64,000 nt of DNA. It comes from Bog-473 sp963721585. Lineage in GTDB: Bacteria; Actinomycetota; Acidimicrobiia; Acidimicrobiales; RAAP-2. The stretch lies in the NCBI GenBank assembly GCA_963721585.1, contig CAVRJN010000007.1, forward strand, positions 1,240,001 to 1,304,000. The letters are read 5' to 3'. Position 1 is the stretch's first letter; each line of letters begins with the position of its first letter. Shown piece after piece: positions 1 through 9,129 of the stretch. The notes under the pieces were generated by a model. That model searched no databases and was not told the DNA's origin. It was given only the letters and a program-made list of their open reading frames with translations. The position numbers were made by a program, and so were the translations under genes.

Positions 1-380
1 GCCGCATCGGGAACATCATCTGGGACGACTTCCAGGCCGCGGCCGTGGTGGACTGGGAGATGGCCTCGCTGGCCCAGCCCGAGCTCGACCTGGGCTGGTG
101 GCTGTACTTCGACCGCCAATTCTCCGAGGGACTCGGCGTGCCGCGCCCGGCGGGCTTCGGCTCGCACGAGGAGACCATCGAGCGCTACTCCGAGCTGATG
201 GGCCGTCCCATGCGGGACATCTTCTACTACGAGATCTTCTCGGGCTTTCGCTTCGCCGTGGTCATGTACCGGCTCTCGAAACTCATCTTTGGGAACAACC
301 TCATGGATGCCGCAATGGCCACCGACAACATCGCCACCCAGCTCCTGGCCAAGATGCTCGACCTGGAGCCACCGACCTAA
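1..380 (+). CDS. Phosphotransferase family protein (APH/ACAD10-like), 3' end
   Basis: C-terminal part of a kinase-fold phosphotransferase; the 5' end lies outside the window and the reading frame enters at base 3. The first residues read RIGNIIWDD and are followed by VVDWEMASLAQPELDLGWW. This matches the end of the catalytic loop (GN) and the metal-binding D-W-E segment of the aminoglycoside phosphotransferase / ACAD10 family. In this family the D-W-E-x-A form usually belongs to proteins linked to acyl-CoA or hydroxyacyl metabolism rather than antibiotic resistance. About 125 residues are visible, ending at TAA. The substrate cannot be read from the fragment. Confidence 0.8.
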   Translation, partial: RIGNIIWDDFQAAAVVDWEMASLAQPELDLGWWLYFDRQFSEGLGVPRPAGFGSHEETIERYSELMGRPMRDIFYYEIFSGFRFAVVMYRLSKLIFGNNLMDAAMATDNIATQLLAKMLDLEPPT

Positions 381-399
381 TTGTCTTGTCCTAATTGTC

Positions 400-795
400 C
401 TAGTTGTCGGAAATAGGGTCGCCCGTCGGCCCCACGGCCACGCCGGCGGCCAGCAGACGCTGACCGAGCCAGTGCGTGCCCTGGTTGCCCTCCTCCCGCA
501 TGGCCGCCTGCCATCCGTCGAGGATCCTGTGCAGGTCGTTCACCGTGGGGATCTTGGCGATGACGTGCACGGTGATCTTGTTCTCGTACCCGGGAGGGTC
601 CGTGACGTGGATCCCGCCGAAGGGGTCCTCGCGCACGTGGGGCTGCGGCTCGCGCAGCACGTAGAGCTCGCCCGTGTCCTCCACGTAGTTCAGCTCGTGC
701 TGGACCCCGTCCTTCCCGAGCCATTCCGAGCCCAGTTCGAGCTCGGCGGAGGCACGCCGGCGGGGGTCCGCTTCGTAGAACTCGTCGATGTCCAT
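400..795 (-). CDS. Conserved hypothetical protein, 131 aa
   Basis: Soluble acidic protein of 131 residues starting MDIDEFYEADPRRR and ending PTGDPISDN. I do not recognise a named family. The central part (VREDPFGGIHVTDPPGYEN then KITVHVIAKIPTVNDLHRIL) looks like a beta-rich core followed by a helix, and there are no membrane segments or obvious catalytic motifs. The start at 795 is chosen because upstream of it the same frame loses protein-like composition; a slightly longer version starting 12 residues upstream (MILVGDSVPP) is possible. It converges with the phosphotransferase, with only 19 bases between the stops, and is divergent from the sigma-like gene at 905. Confidence 0.6.
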   Translation of the reverse strand: MDIDEFYEADPRRRASAELELGSEWLGKDGVQHELNYVEDTGELYVLREPQPHVREDPFGGIHVTDPPGYENKITVHVIAKIPTVNDLHRILDGWQAAMREEGNQGTHWLGQRLLAAGVAVGPTGDPISDN

Positions 796-904
796 CGGCG
801 GCACACTATCGCCGACCAGGATCATTGCAGCTGCCGAGGAGCATTCTGCCGGCCAGCCCTGCGGTGGGAGGGATCGGGGGAGGGGGGAGGAGGACGCTGC
901 CGCC

Positions 905-1696
905 ATGCCCAATCCCACCGCAAAGCCGCGTGTCGCCCTCATCGACCAGATGGCGGCCGAATGGAAGTCGATCGGCCGGTCCCCCACCGCCGTGAAGTCG
1001 CTGCAGGACGTGGCACGCCACGATCCGGGCCTGTCCCTCCTCGTCCTCGGACCAGGACCGGGAGCCGGCCCGCCGTCGTGTCCCACGCCCTGCGACCTCA
1101 TTGAGCACCTGCGGCGCGCCAGGGGGCGCTCCGAGCGCGAGGAGGCCGCCAGGCTCGTCCGGGTCCTCCTCCGCGAGGCCGACGCCGACCCATTCGTCTG
1201 CCGGATGCTGGTGCAGGCCCTGGTCCCGGGCCTGGTCACGGTGGCCGGCAAGCTGCAATGGGGACGCGGTGGCGAATGGCAGGACGGCGAGGAGTTCTTC
1301 GGCGAGCTCCTCGCCACCACCTGGCTCGTACTGCAGGAATGGTCCGGGCAGGACCGCCCCTACGCCGTGCTCGATCTGCTCTCGGCCATCCGGTGCCGCT
1401 TGCGGCGCCAGCTCTTCCGATCCAAGGATCTCGACGGCCGATCGGCCCCTCTGGGTCCCGACCTGGCCGACGCGGAGTCCATCTCGGGTTCGTCCCGCTG
1501 GGAAACCGACCTGGAAGAGCTGGCCCGCCTGCTCGTCGAAGAGCACCGCGAGGGGATGCGACGGGACGAGGTGCAGGTCCTGTACGCCCACCACGTCTTG
1601 GGGTATTCCATCGCGGAGCTGAGCGCCCTGACCGGACGCGACCGCCGTGCCCTCTACGCCCGACGTGATCGCGGTCGGCGCCGTCTGTGCGCCTGA
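905..1696 (+). CDS. Sigma-factor-like DNA-binding protein
   Basis: 263-residue soluble protein. The C-terminal 40 residues (YSIAELSALTGRDRRALYAR then RDRGRRRL) form a helix-turn-helix like sigma-70 region 4. The middle (ADPFVCRMLVQALVPGLVTV, then an acidic EEFF stretch and RPYAVLDLLSAIRCRLRRQL) resembles a diverged region 2. The ATG at 905 has a strong ribosome binding site (GGGAGGAGG) about 10 bases upstream. The next gene starts 18 bases after the stop, so this gene, the Thr-rich anchored protein and the LysM/BTAD protein probably form one operon. Whether it is a true sigma factor or only uses the fold is not certain, because a canonical -10-binding region 2 is not clear. Confidence 0.6.
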   Translation: MPNPTAKPRVALIDQMAAEWKSIGRSPTAVKSLQDVARHDPGLSLLVLGPGPGAGPPSCPTPCDLIEHLRRARGRSEREEAARLVRVLLREADADPFVCRMLVQALVPGLVTVAGKLQWGRGGEWQDGEEFFGELLATTWLVLQEWSGQDRPYAVLDLLSAIRCRLRRQLFRSKDLDGRSAPLGPDLADAESISGSSRWETDLEELARLLVEEHREGMRRDEVQVLYAHHVLGYSIAELSALTGRDRRALYARRDRGRRRLCA

Positions 1697-1714
1697 CCGG
1701 CAAGTGCGGACGGA

Positions 1715-2464
1715 GTGACGCGTGCGTATGGTGTGCCCGTGCCCGTTTTTGGCGGAGGGCCCGAAGCTCCTGAAAGGTCGCGCCCGCGAGTCGCGCGTGG
1801 CCGTCCCAACTGGTGGGTGATTCTCGCGGTGTCGCTCGGCCTCATGGCGTTGCTCGTGGCGACGGCGGGGACCAGGGCACCGGCACCGGACCGGAGTGGC
1901 GACGGAGCCCGGGCGGCCGCCCGCGTCTCCACTCGACCGGCCGCGCCCCACGCCACCGGAGCAGGAGCGACCCCGCCGGCCCCGACGACAACCACGACCA
2001 CCACGTCGGTGCCTCCGTCGGGCACGGCCGACGTGACGACTTCGGAACGGACGACGGTGACTTCGGGCACGGCGAGCGCGCCACAGACCCCTGCACCGAG
2101 CGTCACCGCGACGACCTTGGCTCCGCCGCCCACCACGACCACGACCACGACAATCGAACCGAGCCCAGCGGTGGCGGCCGACCGCACGCAAACCCAGGGC
2201 TATCTCAATCCGCCGCTCCAGTCATCGAACCAGTTCGGGTTCACCGGGGTCGGTGCGATGGAGATCTCGGTCGTCTGGTCGGGGAACACGTACCTCACCA
2301 TGGAGGTCAGTTGCCCGAGCGGGAACCAGAGCGTGGGCGGGACGTCGGCCATGGCCGCGTCGCTGCCTGACGCCAGCGGGAACTGCCTGGCCACCGTGAG
2401 CGAGCCCACCTCCGAATCGACGGCGTTGACGTATGCCATCACCATCGGCTTGGCCGGTGGTTAG
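1715..2464 (+). CDS. Thr/Pro-rich membrane-anchored extracytoplasmic protein
   Basis: 249 residues. A basic N-terminus (RSRPRVARGRPNWW) precedes one hydrophobic segment at about residues 33-52 (VILAVSLGLMALLVA), consistent with a signal anchor. Residues about 60-150 are a low-complexity Ala/Pro/Thr linker with two runs of six or seven threonines, typical of cell-wall-spanning stalks in actinobacteria. The last ~90 residues (from QTQGYLNPPLQSSNQFGF) look like a small beta-sandwich with two cysteines (CPSGN and GNCLATV) that could form a disulfide outside the cell. The start is GTG at 1715. The stop overlaps the GTG proposed for the next gene by 8 bases, so the two are likely translationally coupled. 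Function unknown. Confidence 0.6.
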   Translation: MTRAYGVPVPVFGGGPEAPERSRPRVARGRPNWWVILAVSLGLMALLVATAGTRAPAPDRSGDGARAAARVSTRPAAPHATGAGATPPAPTTTTTTTSVPPSGTADVTTSERTTVTSGTASAPQTPAPSVTATTLAPPPTTTTTTTIEPSPAVAADRTQTQGYLNPPLQSSNQFGFTGVGAMEISVVWSGNTYLTMEVSCPSGNQSVGGTSAMAASLPDASGNCLATVSEPTSESTALTYAITIGLAGG

Positions 2465-4925
2465 TGCCGCCCGGCGCGCGCACCCGCAGCGCGTCCTCGA
2501 CATCGCGGGCGCCGCCGTCGCCGCCCTTCTCGCCTTTACGGCCGTGCCTGCCGTGCTCGTCGTCATCGTCGGCAACCCGCTGGCTGGCGGGCTCGGGCAC
2601 GCCTGGGGGCCACTGCCACGCGATGCCCTGTGTTTCCTCGTCCTGGCGGCCTGGGTGGCCTGGGCCGCCTGCTGCGCCCAACTGCTCCGGGCGGTGGTGG
2701 CGGACGTGCGGCGGGGGGAGGTCGGCGCGCGTCACGGCTCGTCGGTTCTCGATCGCGTCGCCGCACGCATCGCGTTCGGCGTGCTCGCCCTCACGACCTT
2801 CGGCGCACCCTTCTCGTTGCCGGCCGGCGCGGGAGCAAGCACGCCGGTCGCAGGCGGGCCGAGTTCCTCGCTCACCGCGGCACTCCCGGCTGGCGCCGCC
2901 ACGTCGCCGCCGCCTGTCTCCGCCCGGACCTATTCCGTGCAGCCGGGCGACACGCTGTGGCGCATCGCGGACGATCTCCTGGGCGACGGGGCGGACTGGA
3001 CGTCGCTCGCCTCGCTGAATCTCGGCCGCGACGTCGGTGGCGGGGCGCGCTTCGTGGATCCCGATCGACTCCGTGAGGGATGGCGCCTCCGCCTCCCCGC
3101 GGATGCCCGCCGCGCAACCGGCCACGGCGCCGCGAGGGTCGGCGGCGGCCGGGTGTCGCGGCCCGGACCGGATGGACATCTGCCCGAATTGATCGTCCTC
3201 GGGCTCGGGTCTCTGGCCTGCGCCGCCTTGGCCCGGCGCGCCGGGTTGCGCCGCCGAACAGGCATGCGGTTCAGCGACGATCCCGTCCTGGGACCCCTGC
3301 CCTCGGAAGGCGCCCTGGACACGGGCACCTTGCTGCACCGCTTCAATGGTGTTCCGGCGCTGCATTCGTTCGAGGCCGCCAACTGCCTGCTGGGCGTGTC
3401 CCTGGACGGGCAAACCTCCGGCCCCACGGTACGGGCCATCTGCGTCTCGGACTCCGGCGTCACCTTCCATTTCGTGGGTGCGCACGCAGACGAACCTCCC
3501 TCCGGCTTCACGCGCGTGCAGGGCGACACCGGGTGGCATGTGGGTCACGCTGCTCTCGAGGGTCGCGATCTTTCCTTCCCATACCTTCCCGTCGTGCTTC
3601 CCATCGGCGACGACGCCGACGGAACCTGGCTCGTCCCCCTGCAACCGGGCGATGTGCTGCCACTACTCGGAGAGGCGGCTCCGGCGCTGTGGCGCGCCGC
3701 ACGCGCCGCAGTCGGATCCTGGGCCTGGTCCGAGACGATCCTCGTGAGCGAGGATCCGGACGACGCAGCGCTCAGCACCGAGGCGGCCGCCGATCCGTTC
3801 CTGGCCCGGCATGTTCTGTTCTGCGGAGACCCGGCCTCGCTCCCGCCGGCGGTGGCCGCGCGCTGCGCAGTGGTCACGATGGAACCGGTTGCCGCGAGCG
3901 ACCTCACGATCCTGGTCGACCGCAGGGACGCCACCATCCACCCGATGGGCCACGTCGTCCGTCCGCACCTCCAATCGGCGGAGACGGCCGAGCAGATTGC
4001 TGAGCTGCTGGCACCACCGGAAAGGAGCCCGCGCGCACCGGTGAACTCCGGGCTGGGCCAGGAACCGGGCGGCGCGCCGGACGCGACAGCAGCTCTGACG
4101 CCCGGAACGGTCGACGTCCGCCTGCTGACCATGACGCCGCGCCTGGACGGGCTCCGAGACGACCTCCCGCCCAATCGGGCCCGCCGGGCGGTCGAGCTCG
4201 TTGCCTACCTGGCGCTGCACCAGCCCGATGTCATTACGAGCGACCGCCTCCGCACCCGGGTGCTCGGGTCCTCCGACGCCGACGCGGCGTCGAAGACCCT
4301 GTTCAACACGGCGTACGCGGCCCGCCGCGCCATGGGGGTCGACCATGACGGCCATCCCCTCTTCCCCGCCGGGACGCGTCACGGCCTCTACCGCCTCTCA
4401 CCCCGGGTCACCATCGACGTTCAGCGAGCAGTCGTGCTCGCCGCCGAGGCCAAGGCGCAGACGGACCCGGCCGCGGCCATCGCCTACTCCCGCGCCGCGT
4501 TGTCGCTGGTGGAGGGCGAGCCGCTGGCCAATGCGCTGTCCGGCTACGCCTGGTGGGAGGCGGAAGGCCACGGCGGGCGCATCGCCGCCGTGCTGGTCGA
4601 CGCCGCCTGTGGCATGGCCGCGCTGGCTTGCGATGCCGGGCTCTTCGATCTGGCCCGGTGGGGACTCGAGCAGGCACGGATCCTCGATCCCTACAGCGAG
4701 GCGCTCTCCCGGTCCGCCATGCAGGTGGCCGCAGCAGAGGGAGACGCGGACCGCCTCCGCCAAGAGTGGCGGGAGTGTCAACGCCGCGTTGACACGCTCG
4801 ACCCGGGCGGCTCTCCCTCGGCGCGCACGGAGTCTCTCTACGGAGAGCTGTCGCGGCGGGTCCTGGTCGGCGCCGCACTACCCGACAGCGCGCCCTCCCA
4901 CAGTGCGCCGGGCAGCAGCGACTGA
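2457..4925 (+). CDS. Multi-pass membrane protein with LysM and BTAD domains
   Basis: About 822 residues. Three hydrophobic segments lie in the first ~120 residues (around VLDIAGAAVAALLAF, ALCFLVLAAWVAWAA and IAFGVLALTTFGAPF). A clear LysM motif follows (YSVQPGDTLWRIADDLLG, about residues 155-215), which would bind peptidoglycan, then a large unassigned region. The C-terminus (about 540-810) has a winged-helix-like part (RRAVELVAYLALHQPDVIT) and a TPR-like bacterial transcriptional activator (BTAD) domain. This LysM plus BTAD layout occurs in actinobacterial envelope loci, often near Tad/Flp pilus genes; no pilus gene is visible here. GTG 2457 was chosen because it overlaps the preceding stop; GTG 2433 is an alternative. 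How a DNA-binding-type domain works on a membrane protein is unknown. Confidence 0.75.
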   Translation: MVSAARRAHPQRVLDIAGAAVAALLAFTAVPAVLVVIVGNPLAGGLGHAWGPLPRDALCFLVLAAWVAWAACCAQLLRAVVADVRRGEVGARHGSSVLDRVAARIAFGVLALTTFGAPFSLPAGAGASTPVAGGPSSSLTAALPAGAATSPPPVSARTYSVQPGDTLWRIADDLLGDGADWTSLASLNLGRDVGGGARFVDPDRLREGWRLRLPADARRATGHGAARVGGGRVSRPGPDGHLPELIVLGLGSLACAALARRAGLRRRTGMRFSDDPVLGPLPSEGALDTGTLLHRFNGVPALHSFEAANCLLGVSLDGQTSGPTVRAICVSDSGVTFHFVGAHADEPPSGFTRVQGDTGWHVGHAALEGRDLSFPYLPVVLPIGDDADGTWLVPLQPGDVLPLLGEAAPALWRAARAAVGSWAWSETILVSEDPDDAALSTEAAADPFLARHVLFCGDPASLPPAVAARCAVVTMEPVAASDLTILVDRRDATIHPMGHVVRPHLQSAETAEQIAELLAPPERSPRAPVNSGLGQEPGGAPDATAALTPGTVDVRLLTMTPRLDGLRDDLPPNRARRAVELVAYLALHQPDVITSDRLRTRVLGSSDADAASKTLFNTAYAARRAMGVDHDGHPLFPAGTRHGLYRLSPRVTIDVQRAVVLAAEAKAQTDPAAAIAYSRAALSLVEGEPLANALSGYAWWEAEGHGGRIAAVLVDAACGMAALACDAGLFDLARWGLEQARILDPYSEALSRSAMQVAAAEGDADRLRQEWRECQRRVDTLDPGGSPSARTESLYGELSRRVLVGAALPDSAPSHSAPGSSD

Positions 4926-4928
4926 CGA

Positions 4929-6242
4929 CTACACGTCCGCCGCTTCGCCGTAGCGCTGCACGACGTCCTCGAGACGGGCCACCCGGCTGCCCTTGACGAG
5001 GGCGGCGTCGCCGGGACCCAGCGTGCGCAGCAGCGCAACGGCGTCGTCGGCGCTGGTCACCTGTGCCGGCCCGTAGAGCGCGGTTTGGTAACCGATCACT
5101 TCGATGCCAAGCTCGTGAGCCAACTGGGCCGCCCGTCGGTGTTCGGGCTCGGTCTCGGACCCCAACTCGGCCATCCGGCCGAGAAGAGCCAGCTTCCTTT
5201 CGGCCGGCAATGCCGCGATCGACCGCAGCGCCGCCTCCGTCGAGGCCGGGTTGGCGTTGTAGCAGTCGACCACCAGCACCGGACCGCCGGGCACCCGCCG
5301 CAGCTCCATGCGCAATGGTGACCCTGTCGCAGCGGCGAGCGCGGGAACCACGCTGTCGAACGGGACGCCGCTCCACAGGGCTGCGGCGGCGGCGGCCAGC
5401 GCATTCGGGACCTGCTGTATCCCGTGCAGCGCGAGCCGGACCTCGGCGGCGCCCCATGGCGTCGACAGACGGAATCGCGGCCGGAGATCGTCGTCCACCG
5501 TCACGCTGTCGGCGCGCACCTCGGCGTCGCCCAGCGCGTAACTGAGGACCGGGCACGGGCTGACCGAGGCCATGCGCGCCACAAGCGGATCGTCGAAATT
5601 CAGGACGGCCACGCCGGTGGGAGGCAATGCGGCCACGAGCTCGCTCTTCGCCCGCGCCACCCCTTCGAGATCGCCGAAGAACTCCACGTGCGCCATGGCC
5701 ACACTCGTCACGATGCCCACATCGGGTCGGCCGATATCGGTCAAGCGCGTGATGTGACCCGCTCCCCGCGCTCCCATCTCCAGGACGACCCACTCGACGT
5801 CGTCCGGTGCATTGAGGAGGGTCAGAGGCAGACCGAGCTCGTTGTTGAAAGACCGCTCGCTGGCCGCCACCACGAAGGCCGATGCCAGGCAATGACGGAG
5901 CAGATCCTTGGTCGTCGTCTTGCCGACGGACCCCGTGATGCCGATCACGCCGGCCTGGAGGCGCTCGCGTGCGAGCAGGCCGAGCCGAAGGAGTGACACG
6001 GCAGTGTCCTCGACGACAACGGCCGTCCCCCCGATGGGCTCCCGCGCGGTGAGGTAGGCGGGGGCTCCGCTCTCGAGGGCAGCGCTGATGAACTCGTGTC
6101 CGTCGCGTTCGGCGACGATGGGAACGTAGAGTTGTCCCGGCAGCACGGTCCTGGTGTCGATGCTCGCTCCCGTCACGGTGACGTCGGGTCCGACCTGTTC
6201 CCCACCGAGCCGGGTCGCGAGTTCAGTAATGGAGAATCGCAC
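4929..6242 (-). CDS. murF: UDP-N-acetylmuramoyl-tripeptide--D-alanyl-D-alanine ligase
   Basis: Mur ligase of 437 residues, the usual MurF length. It adds D-Ala-D-Ala to UDP-MurNAc-tripeptide in the cytoplasm, the last soluble step of peptidoglycan precursor synthesis. The N-terminal substrate domain (ITELATRLGG, then GASIDTRTVLPGQLYVPI) is followed by the P-loop GITGSVGKTTTKD at about residues 101-113. Central-domain signatures FNNELGLPLTLL and EMGARGAGHI and the C-terminal VDCYNANPAS motif are all present. The start is GTG at 6242. It is divergent from ddl, which makes its D-Ala-D-Ala substrate, across only 36 bases. A TATACAAT box about 18 bases upstream on this strand could be its -10. Confidence 0.97.
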   Translation of the reverse strand: MRFSITELATRLGGEQVGPDVTVTGASIDTRTVLPGQLYVPIVAERDGHEFISAALESGAPAYLTAREPIGGTAVVVEDTAVSLLRLGLLARERLQAGVIGITGSVGKTTTKDLLRHCLASAFVVAASERSFNNELGLPLTLLNAPDDVEWVVLEMGARGAGHITRLTDIGRPDVGIVTSVAMAHVEFFGDLEGVARAKSELVAALPPTGVAVLNFDDPLVARMASVSPCPVLSYALGDAEVRADSVTVDDDLRPRFRLSTPWGAAEVRLALHGIQQVPNALAAAAAALWSGVPFDSVVPALAAATGSPLRMELRRVPGGPVLVVDCYNANPASTEAALRSIAALPAERKLALLGRMAELGSETEPEHRRAAQLAHELGIEVIGYQTALYGPAQVTSADDAVALLRTLGPGDAALVKGSRVARLEDVVQRYGEAADV

Positions 6243-6266
6243 GCATCACGCTCGCGGCCGATTGTA

Positions 6267-6272
6267 TAGCCT
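6267..6272 (+). promoter_or_regulatory. -10 box of leaderless ddl promoter
   Basis: TAGCCT lies 6 bases before the ddl ATG, the spacing seen for leaderless transcripts in actinobacteria. It sits in the 36-base gap between the divergent starts of murF and ddl, and no ribosome binding site precedes the ATG. Confidence 0.5.
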
Positions 6273-6278
6273 CTCTCG

Positions 6279-7352
6279 ATGCCTGATCCCGGAGTGCTGG
6301 CCGTCGTCTACGGAGGCCCGTCCGCTGAGCACGAGGTGTCGTGCATCTCGGCGCGTCGCATCGTCGCCACCGCACTCCAAAGCGGATTCACCGTCAAGGT
6401 GATCGGACTGACGCACGACAAGCAGTGGGTGGACGCCAACCGGGTCCTGAGCGACGTGGCCGATGTCGAGGCGCTGCCCTCCCCGGACGACCTCTTCGGC
6501 CAGGACCGGGGTTTGGCGCTCGCCCATTTCGGTGCCGGCCTGCCGCCGGGCACCGTCGTCTTCCCCGCTCTCCACGGACCCTTCGGTGAAGATGGCGTCC
6601 TCCAGGGGCACCTCGAAACAATGGGAGTGCCGTACGTCGGCGCCGGCGTGCTCGCGTCCGCCATCTGCATGGACAAGAGCATCGCAAAATCGGTGCTGCG
6701 GGACCACGGTCTCCCGGTGGCGGCCTGGCGGCTGGTGGATCGAACCTCGTGGTCCACCGAGGTCCTGGAAGAAGCACTCGAGGCGCTGGGGTTGCCCCTC
6801 TTCGTGAAGCCCGCCAACCTCGGATCCTCCATCGGGGTCGCCAAGGCGTCCGATGCCGCGGCGCTGGGAGATGCCGTCCTGTCCGCCTTCGAGTTCGATG
6901 ACCACGTGATCCTGGAGGAGTTCGTCCCCGGACGCGAGTTGGAACTGGCATTGCTCGGCAACGAAGACGTGCGCGTGACACAAGCGGGCGAGATCATCGC
7001 CAGCCGGGAGTTCTACGACTTCGACGACAAGTACGTGCTCGGGCTCGCCGAGACGGTGGCACCCACCGACCTGAAGGACACCCAGCTCGAACAGGCGCAG
7101 CGCCTGGTGACGGCGGCGTACCGCGCCCTGCGCGTCGAGGGTCTGGCTCGCATAGACGTCTTCCTCCGCCAGGACGACGAGATCGTGATCAACGAAGTGA
7201 ACACCATGCCCGGCTTCACTCCGATCTCCATGTTTCCGATGCTGTGGGAGGCCGAGGGGCTTCCCTTCGGCGCCGTCGTCGAGGAGCTGGTGCGGCTGGC
7301 ACGGGCCCGCGACGTCCGCCGGCGTGCGCTGCGAACGCACCGGGTGCTCTGA
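6279..7352 (+). CDS. ddl: D-alanine--D-alanine ligase
   Basis: 357-residue ATP-grasp ligase joining two D-alanines for peptidoglycan. The N-terminal YGGPSAEHEVSCISA is the family signature that contacts the first D-Ala. KPANLGSSIGVAK is the ATP-grasp lysine loop, VILEEFVPGRELELALLG carries ATP-binding acidic residues, and INEVNTMPGFTPISMFP is the metal-binding end of the active site. The ATG at 6279 follows a leaderless-type TAGCCT box. It is divergent from murF, so the enzyme making the dipeptide and the enzyme using it are neighbours and probably co-regulated. The 3' end converges with the APC permease gene after 15 bases. Confidence 0.97.
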   Translation: MPDPGVLAVVYGGPSAEHEVSCISARRIVATALQSGFTVKVIGLTHDKQWVDANRVLSDVADVEALPSPDDLFGQDRGLALAHFGAGLPPGTVVFPALHGPFGEDGVLQGHLETMGVPYVGAGVLASAICMDKSIAKSVLRDHGLPVAAWRLVDRTSWSTEVLEEALEALGLPLFVKPANLGSSIGVAKASDAAALGDAVLSAFEFDDHVILEEFVPGRELELALLGNEDVRVTQAGEIIASREFYDFDDKYVLGLAETVAPTDLKDTQLEQAQRLVTAAYRALRVEGLARIDVFLRQDDEIVINEVNTMPGFTPISMFPMLWEAEGLPFGAVVEELVRLARARDVRRRALRTHRVL

Positions 7353-7367
7353 GCCGGGACCGGGCGC

Positions 7368-8756
7368 TTAGCGGACCGGGCGGCGCCGCGGCCGGGCGGA
7401 CCGGCGCGCCGCTTCGCGCCGCCGTATGCCAGGGAGCACACGCAGGACGTAGAACGCACTGAGCGCGCCGGCGGCAAGGATGATCACGAGCGGGACCGGG
7501 TTGAACGTGTCCTGCACGGAGACCGACGCCAGCACGGCGAGCACACCGAACACCACCATGCCCAGCGGTCCCAGAACGACAAGGCCGCGCATGCGGAACG
7601 GACGAGGCAGATCAGGCTGGCGGGTGCGCAGACGCACGGTGCAGAACCCCGCCACGCCATAGATCATCGCCTCCAGCGAGGCGCCCACCGCCACCAACAC
7701 CTGCCAGGCGTGCGTGAGCGCGACCACCAGTGCAACCACGGTCGACACGACCCCGAGAGCCACGATGGGCACCCAGGGAACGGCCCGATCGTTGAGTTGG
7801 GCCACCTGGCGGGGTAACGACCCCTCGCGAGCCGTGCCGTACATGAACCGTGATGCGGTGATGAAGCCTCCGTTGAAGGTGTTGAGGGCCGTCACTGCGG
7901 TGACCCCCGCCATCACCCACAGTCCCGAATGTCCGAGTGCGGCAACGCCGAGATACAGCTGCGGGTAGGCCGAGGTCAATTCGTGGCGGGACAGCGTGTG
8001 GCTCATGGCAACGGTCGCCACCGCGCACACGACACAGAGGATGCCGAGGGCGATGAGCATGCCGCGGTTGATCGATGCGGGCTTGCGCACCTCCTCGGCG
8101 CTCGTCGTCACCCATTCGAAGGCGCTGTAGAGGAACACGCCGAGTGCGACCGCTTCGACGAGGTCGCCCGGGTTGTGCCCGTGCAGCGGCTGGAGGGGGG
8201 TGTGCAGGGGGTGTCCGCTGCGGAGAAGGGCGAGCACGCCCACGACGAGCGTTGCCACGACGACGACGGTGGTGGCCACGTCCTGCAGGGCCCCCGCCAC
8301 GGTGATGCCTCGCAGGTTCATGGTCACGGCAATGCCGAGCAGCCCCAGGATCCAGATGGATGCGACCCAGGCCGGCTCGCCGAACGCGTGCGCCAGCGCG
8401 CTGCCGACGATGAAGGCGTCGGACGCGATGACAAGGACGATCGTCGTCAGGTAGGTGAAGGTGATGGTCAGCGCCACGCGGTCGTCCATCGCCTGCTTCA
8501 TGTACAGGCGGATGGCCGCCGCCGTCGGGAACATCCCGTTCAACTCGCCGAAGAAGCCGTAGGCCACGAGCGCGAGTGCTGCGGCGACGACGATGGGAAT
8601 CCAGGCGGAATCGCCTGCCACGTACACCACGAGACCCGCCGCAGCCAGGTACTCCAGCGCGGCGAAGGCCAAGCCGGTCGAGGTGGTGACGACGGTGCGC
8701 AGCCCCAGCGCCCGGCGCAGCGAGGCCCGCGACGAGACAGGTGCCGCGTCGGTCAT
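7368..8756 (-). CDS. APC-family amino acid/amine permease
   Basis: 462-residue integral membrane protein with about 12 hydrophobic segments, e.g. TGLAFAALEYLAAAGLVVYV near the N-terminus and LGPLGMVVFGVLAVLASVSV near the end. The end is highly basic (RRREAARRSARPRRRPVR), consistent with a cytoplasmic tail. The fold and length match amino acid-polyamine-organocation transporters of the plasma membrane. It is the last gene of a leftward set behind the flavin amine oxidase and the SCP2 protein, with 13 bases separating it from SCP2. Uptake of an amine or amino acid used by the oxidase is therefore a reasonable guess, but the substrate cannot be read from sequence. Confidence 0.85.
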   Translation of the reverse strand: MTDAAPVSSRASLRRALGLRTVVTTSTGLAFAALEYLAAAGLVVYVAGDSAWIPIVVAAALALVAYGFFGELNGMFPTAAAIRLYMKQAMDDRVALTITFTYLTTIVLVIASDAFIVGSALAHAFGEPAWVASIWILGLLGIAVTMNLRGITVAGALQDVATTVVVVATLVVGVLALLRSGHPLHTPLQPLHGHNPGDLVEAVALGVFLYSAFEWVTTSAEEVRKPASINRGMLIALGILCVVCAVATVAMSHTLSRHELTSAYPQLYLGVAALGHSGLWVMAGVTAVTALNTFNGGFITASRFMYGTAREGSLPRQVAQLNDRAVPWVPIVALGVVSTVVALVVALTHAWQVLVAVGASLEAMIYGVAGFCTVRLRTRQPDLPRPFRMRGLVVLGPLGMVVFGVLAVLASVSVQDTFNPVPLVIILAAGALSAFYVLRVLPGIRRREAARRSARPRRRPVR

Positions 8757-8769
8757 CGGTCGGGGCTCG

Positions 8770-9129
8770 TCAGGAATCGAGGAAGGCCACCATGGAGATG
8801 GCGTCGATCCGCATGACGTCCTGCTGCGAGCCCAGCAGCGTGATCTCGCCCGACATGTATTTCTCGGACGGGTTCAGATCGCCCCAGAACATGTCGCAGA
8901 AGTCCTCGCTGCTCCCGGAGACGACAACATCGGGCTGGCCCTCGTGGCCGAACGAGAGGTCGGAGAGCTGCTGGGCCTCTACGCGCATTGTGAAACCCTG
9001 CTCGGTATCGGTCATCGTGAAGTGGATGACCCGGTCCCAGCCGCGCACCATGTTGGTCAGGCGCGGGTTCTCGTTGCTGCGCGTGCGCCATTCGGCGTAG
9101 GCCTCGAGGATCTCGTCAGCCGACGCCAT
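8770..9129 (-). CDS. SCP2 sterol-binding-like protein
   Basis: 119-residue soluble protein starting MASADEILEAYAEWRTRSNE. The pattern of a beta-rich core with FTMTDTEQGFTMRV and PDVVVSGSSEDFCDMFWGD, then a hydrophobic stretch, resembles single-domain SCP2 (sterol carrier) proteins, which bind lipids or hydrophobic ligands. The ATG at 9129 has a good ribosome binding site (AAGGAGGG). The repaired frame of the upstream amine oxidase ends at 9116, overlapping this start by 14 bases, so translation is probably coupled. Its role beside an amine oxidase and a permease is unclear. Confidence 0.7.
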   Translation of the reverse strand: MASADEILEAYAEWRTRSNENPRLTNMVRGWDRVIHFTMTDTEQGFTMRVEAQQLSDLSFGHEGQPDVVVSGSSEDFCDMFWGDLNPSEKYMSGEITLLGSQQDVMRIDAISMVAFLDS

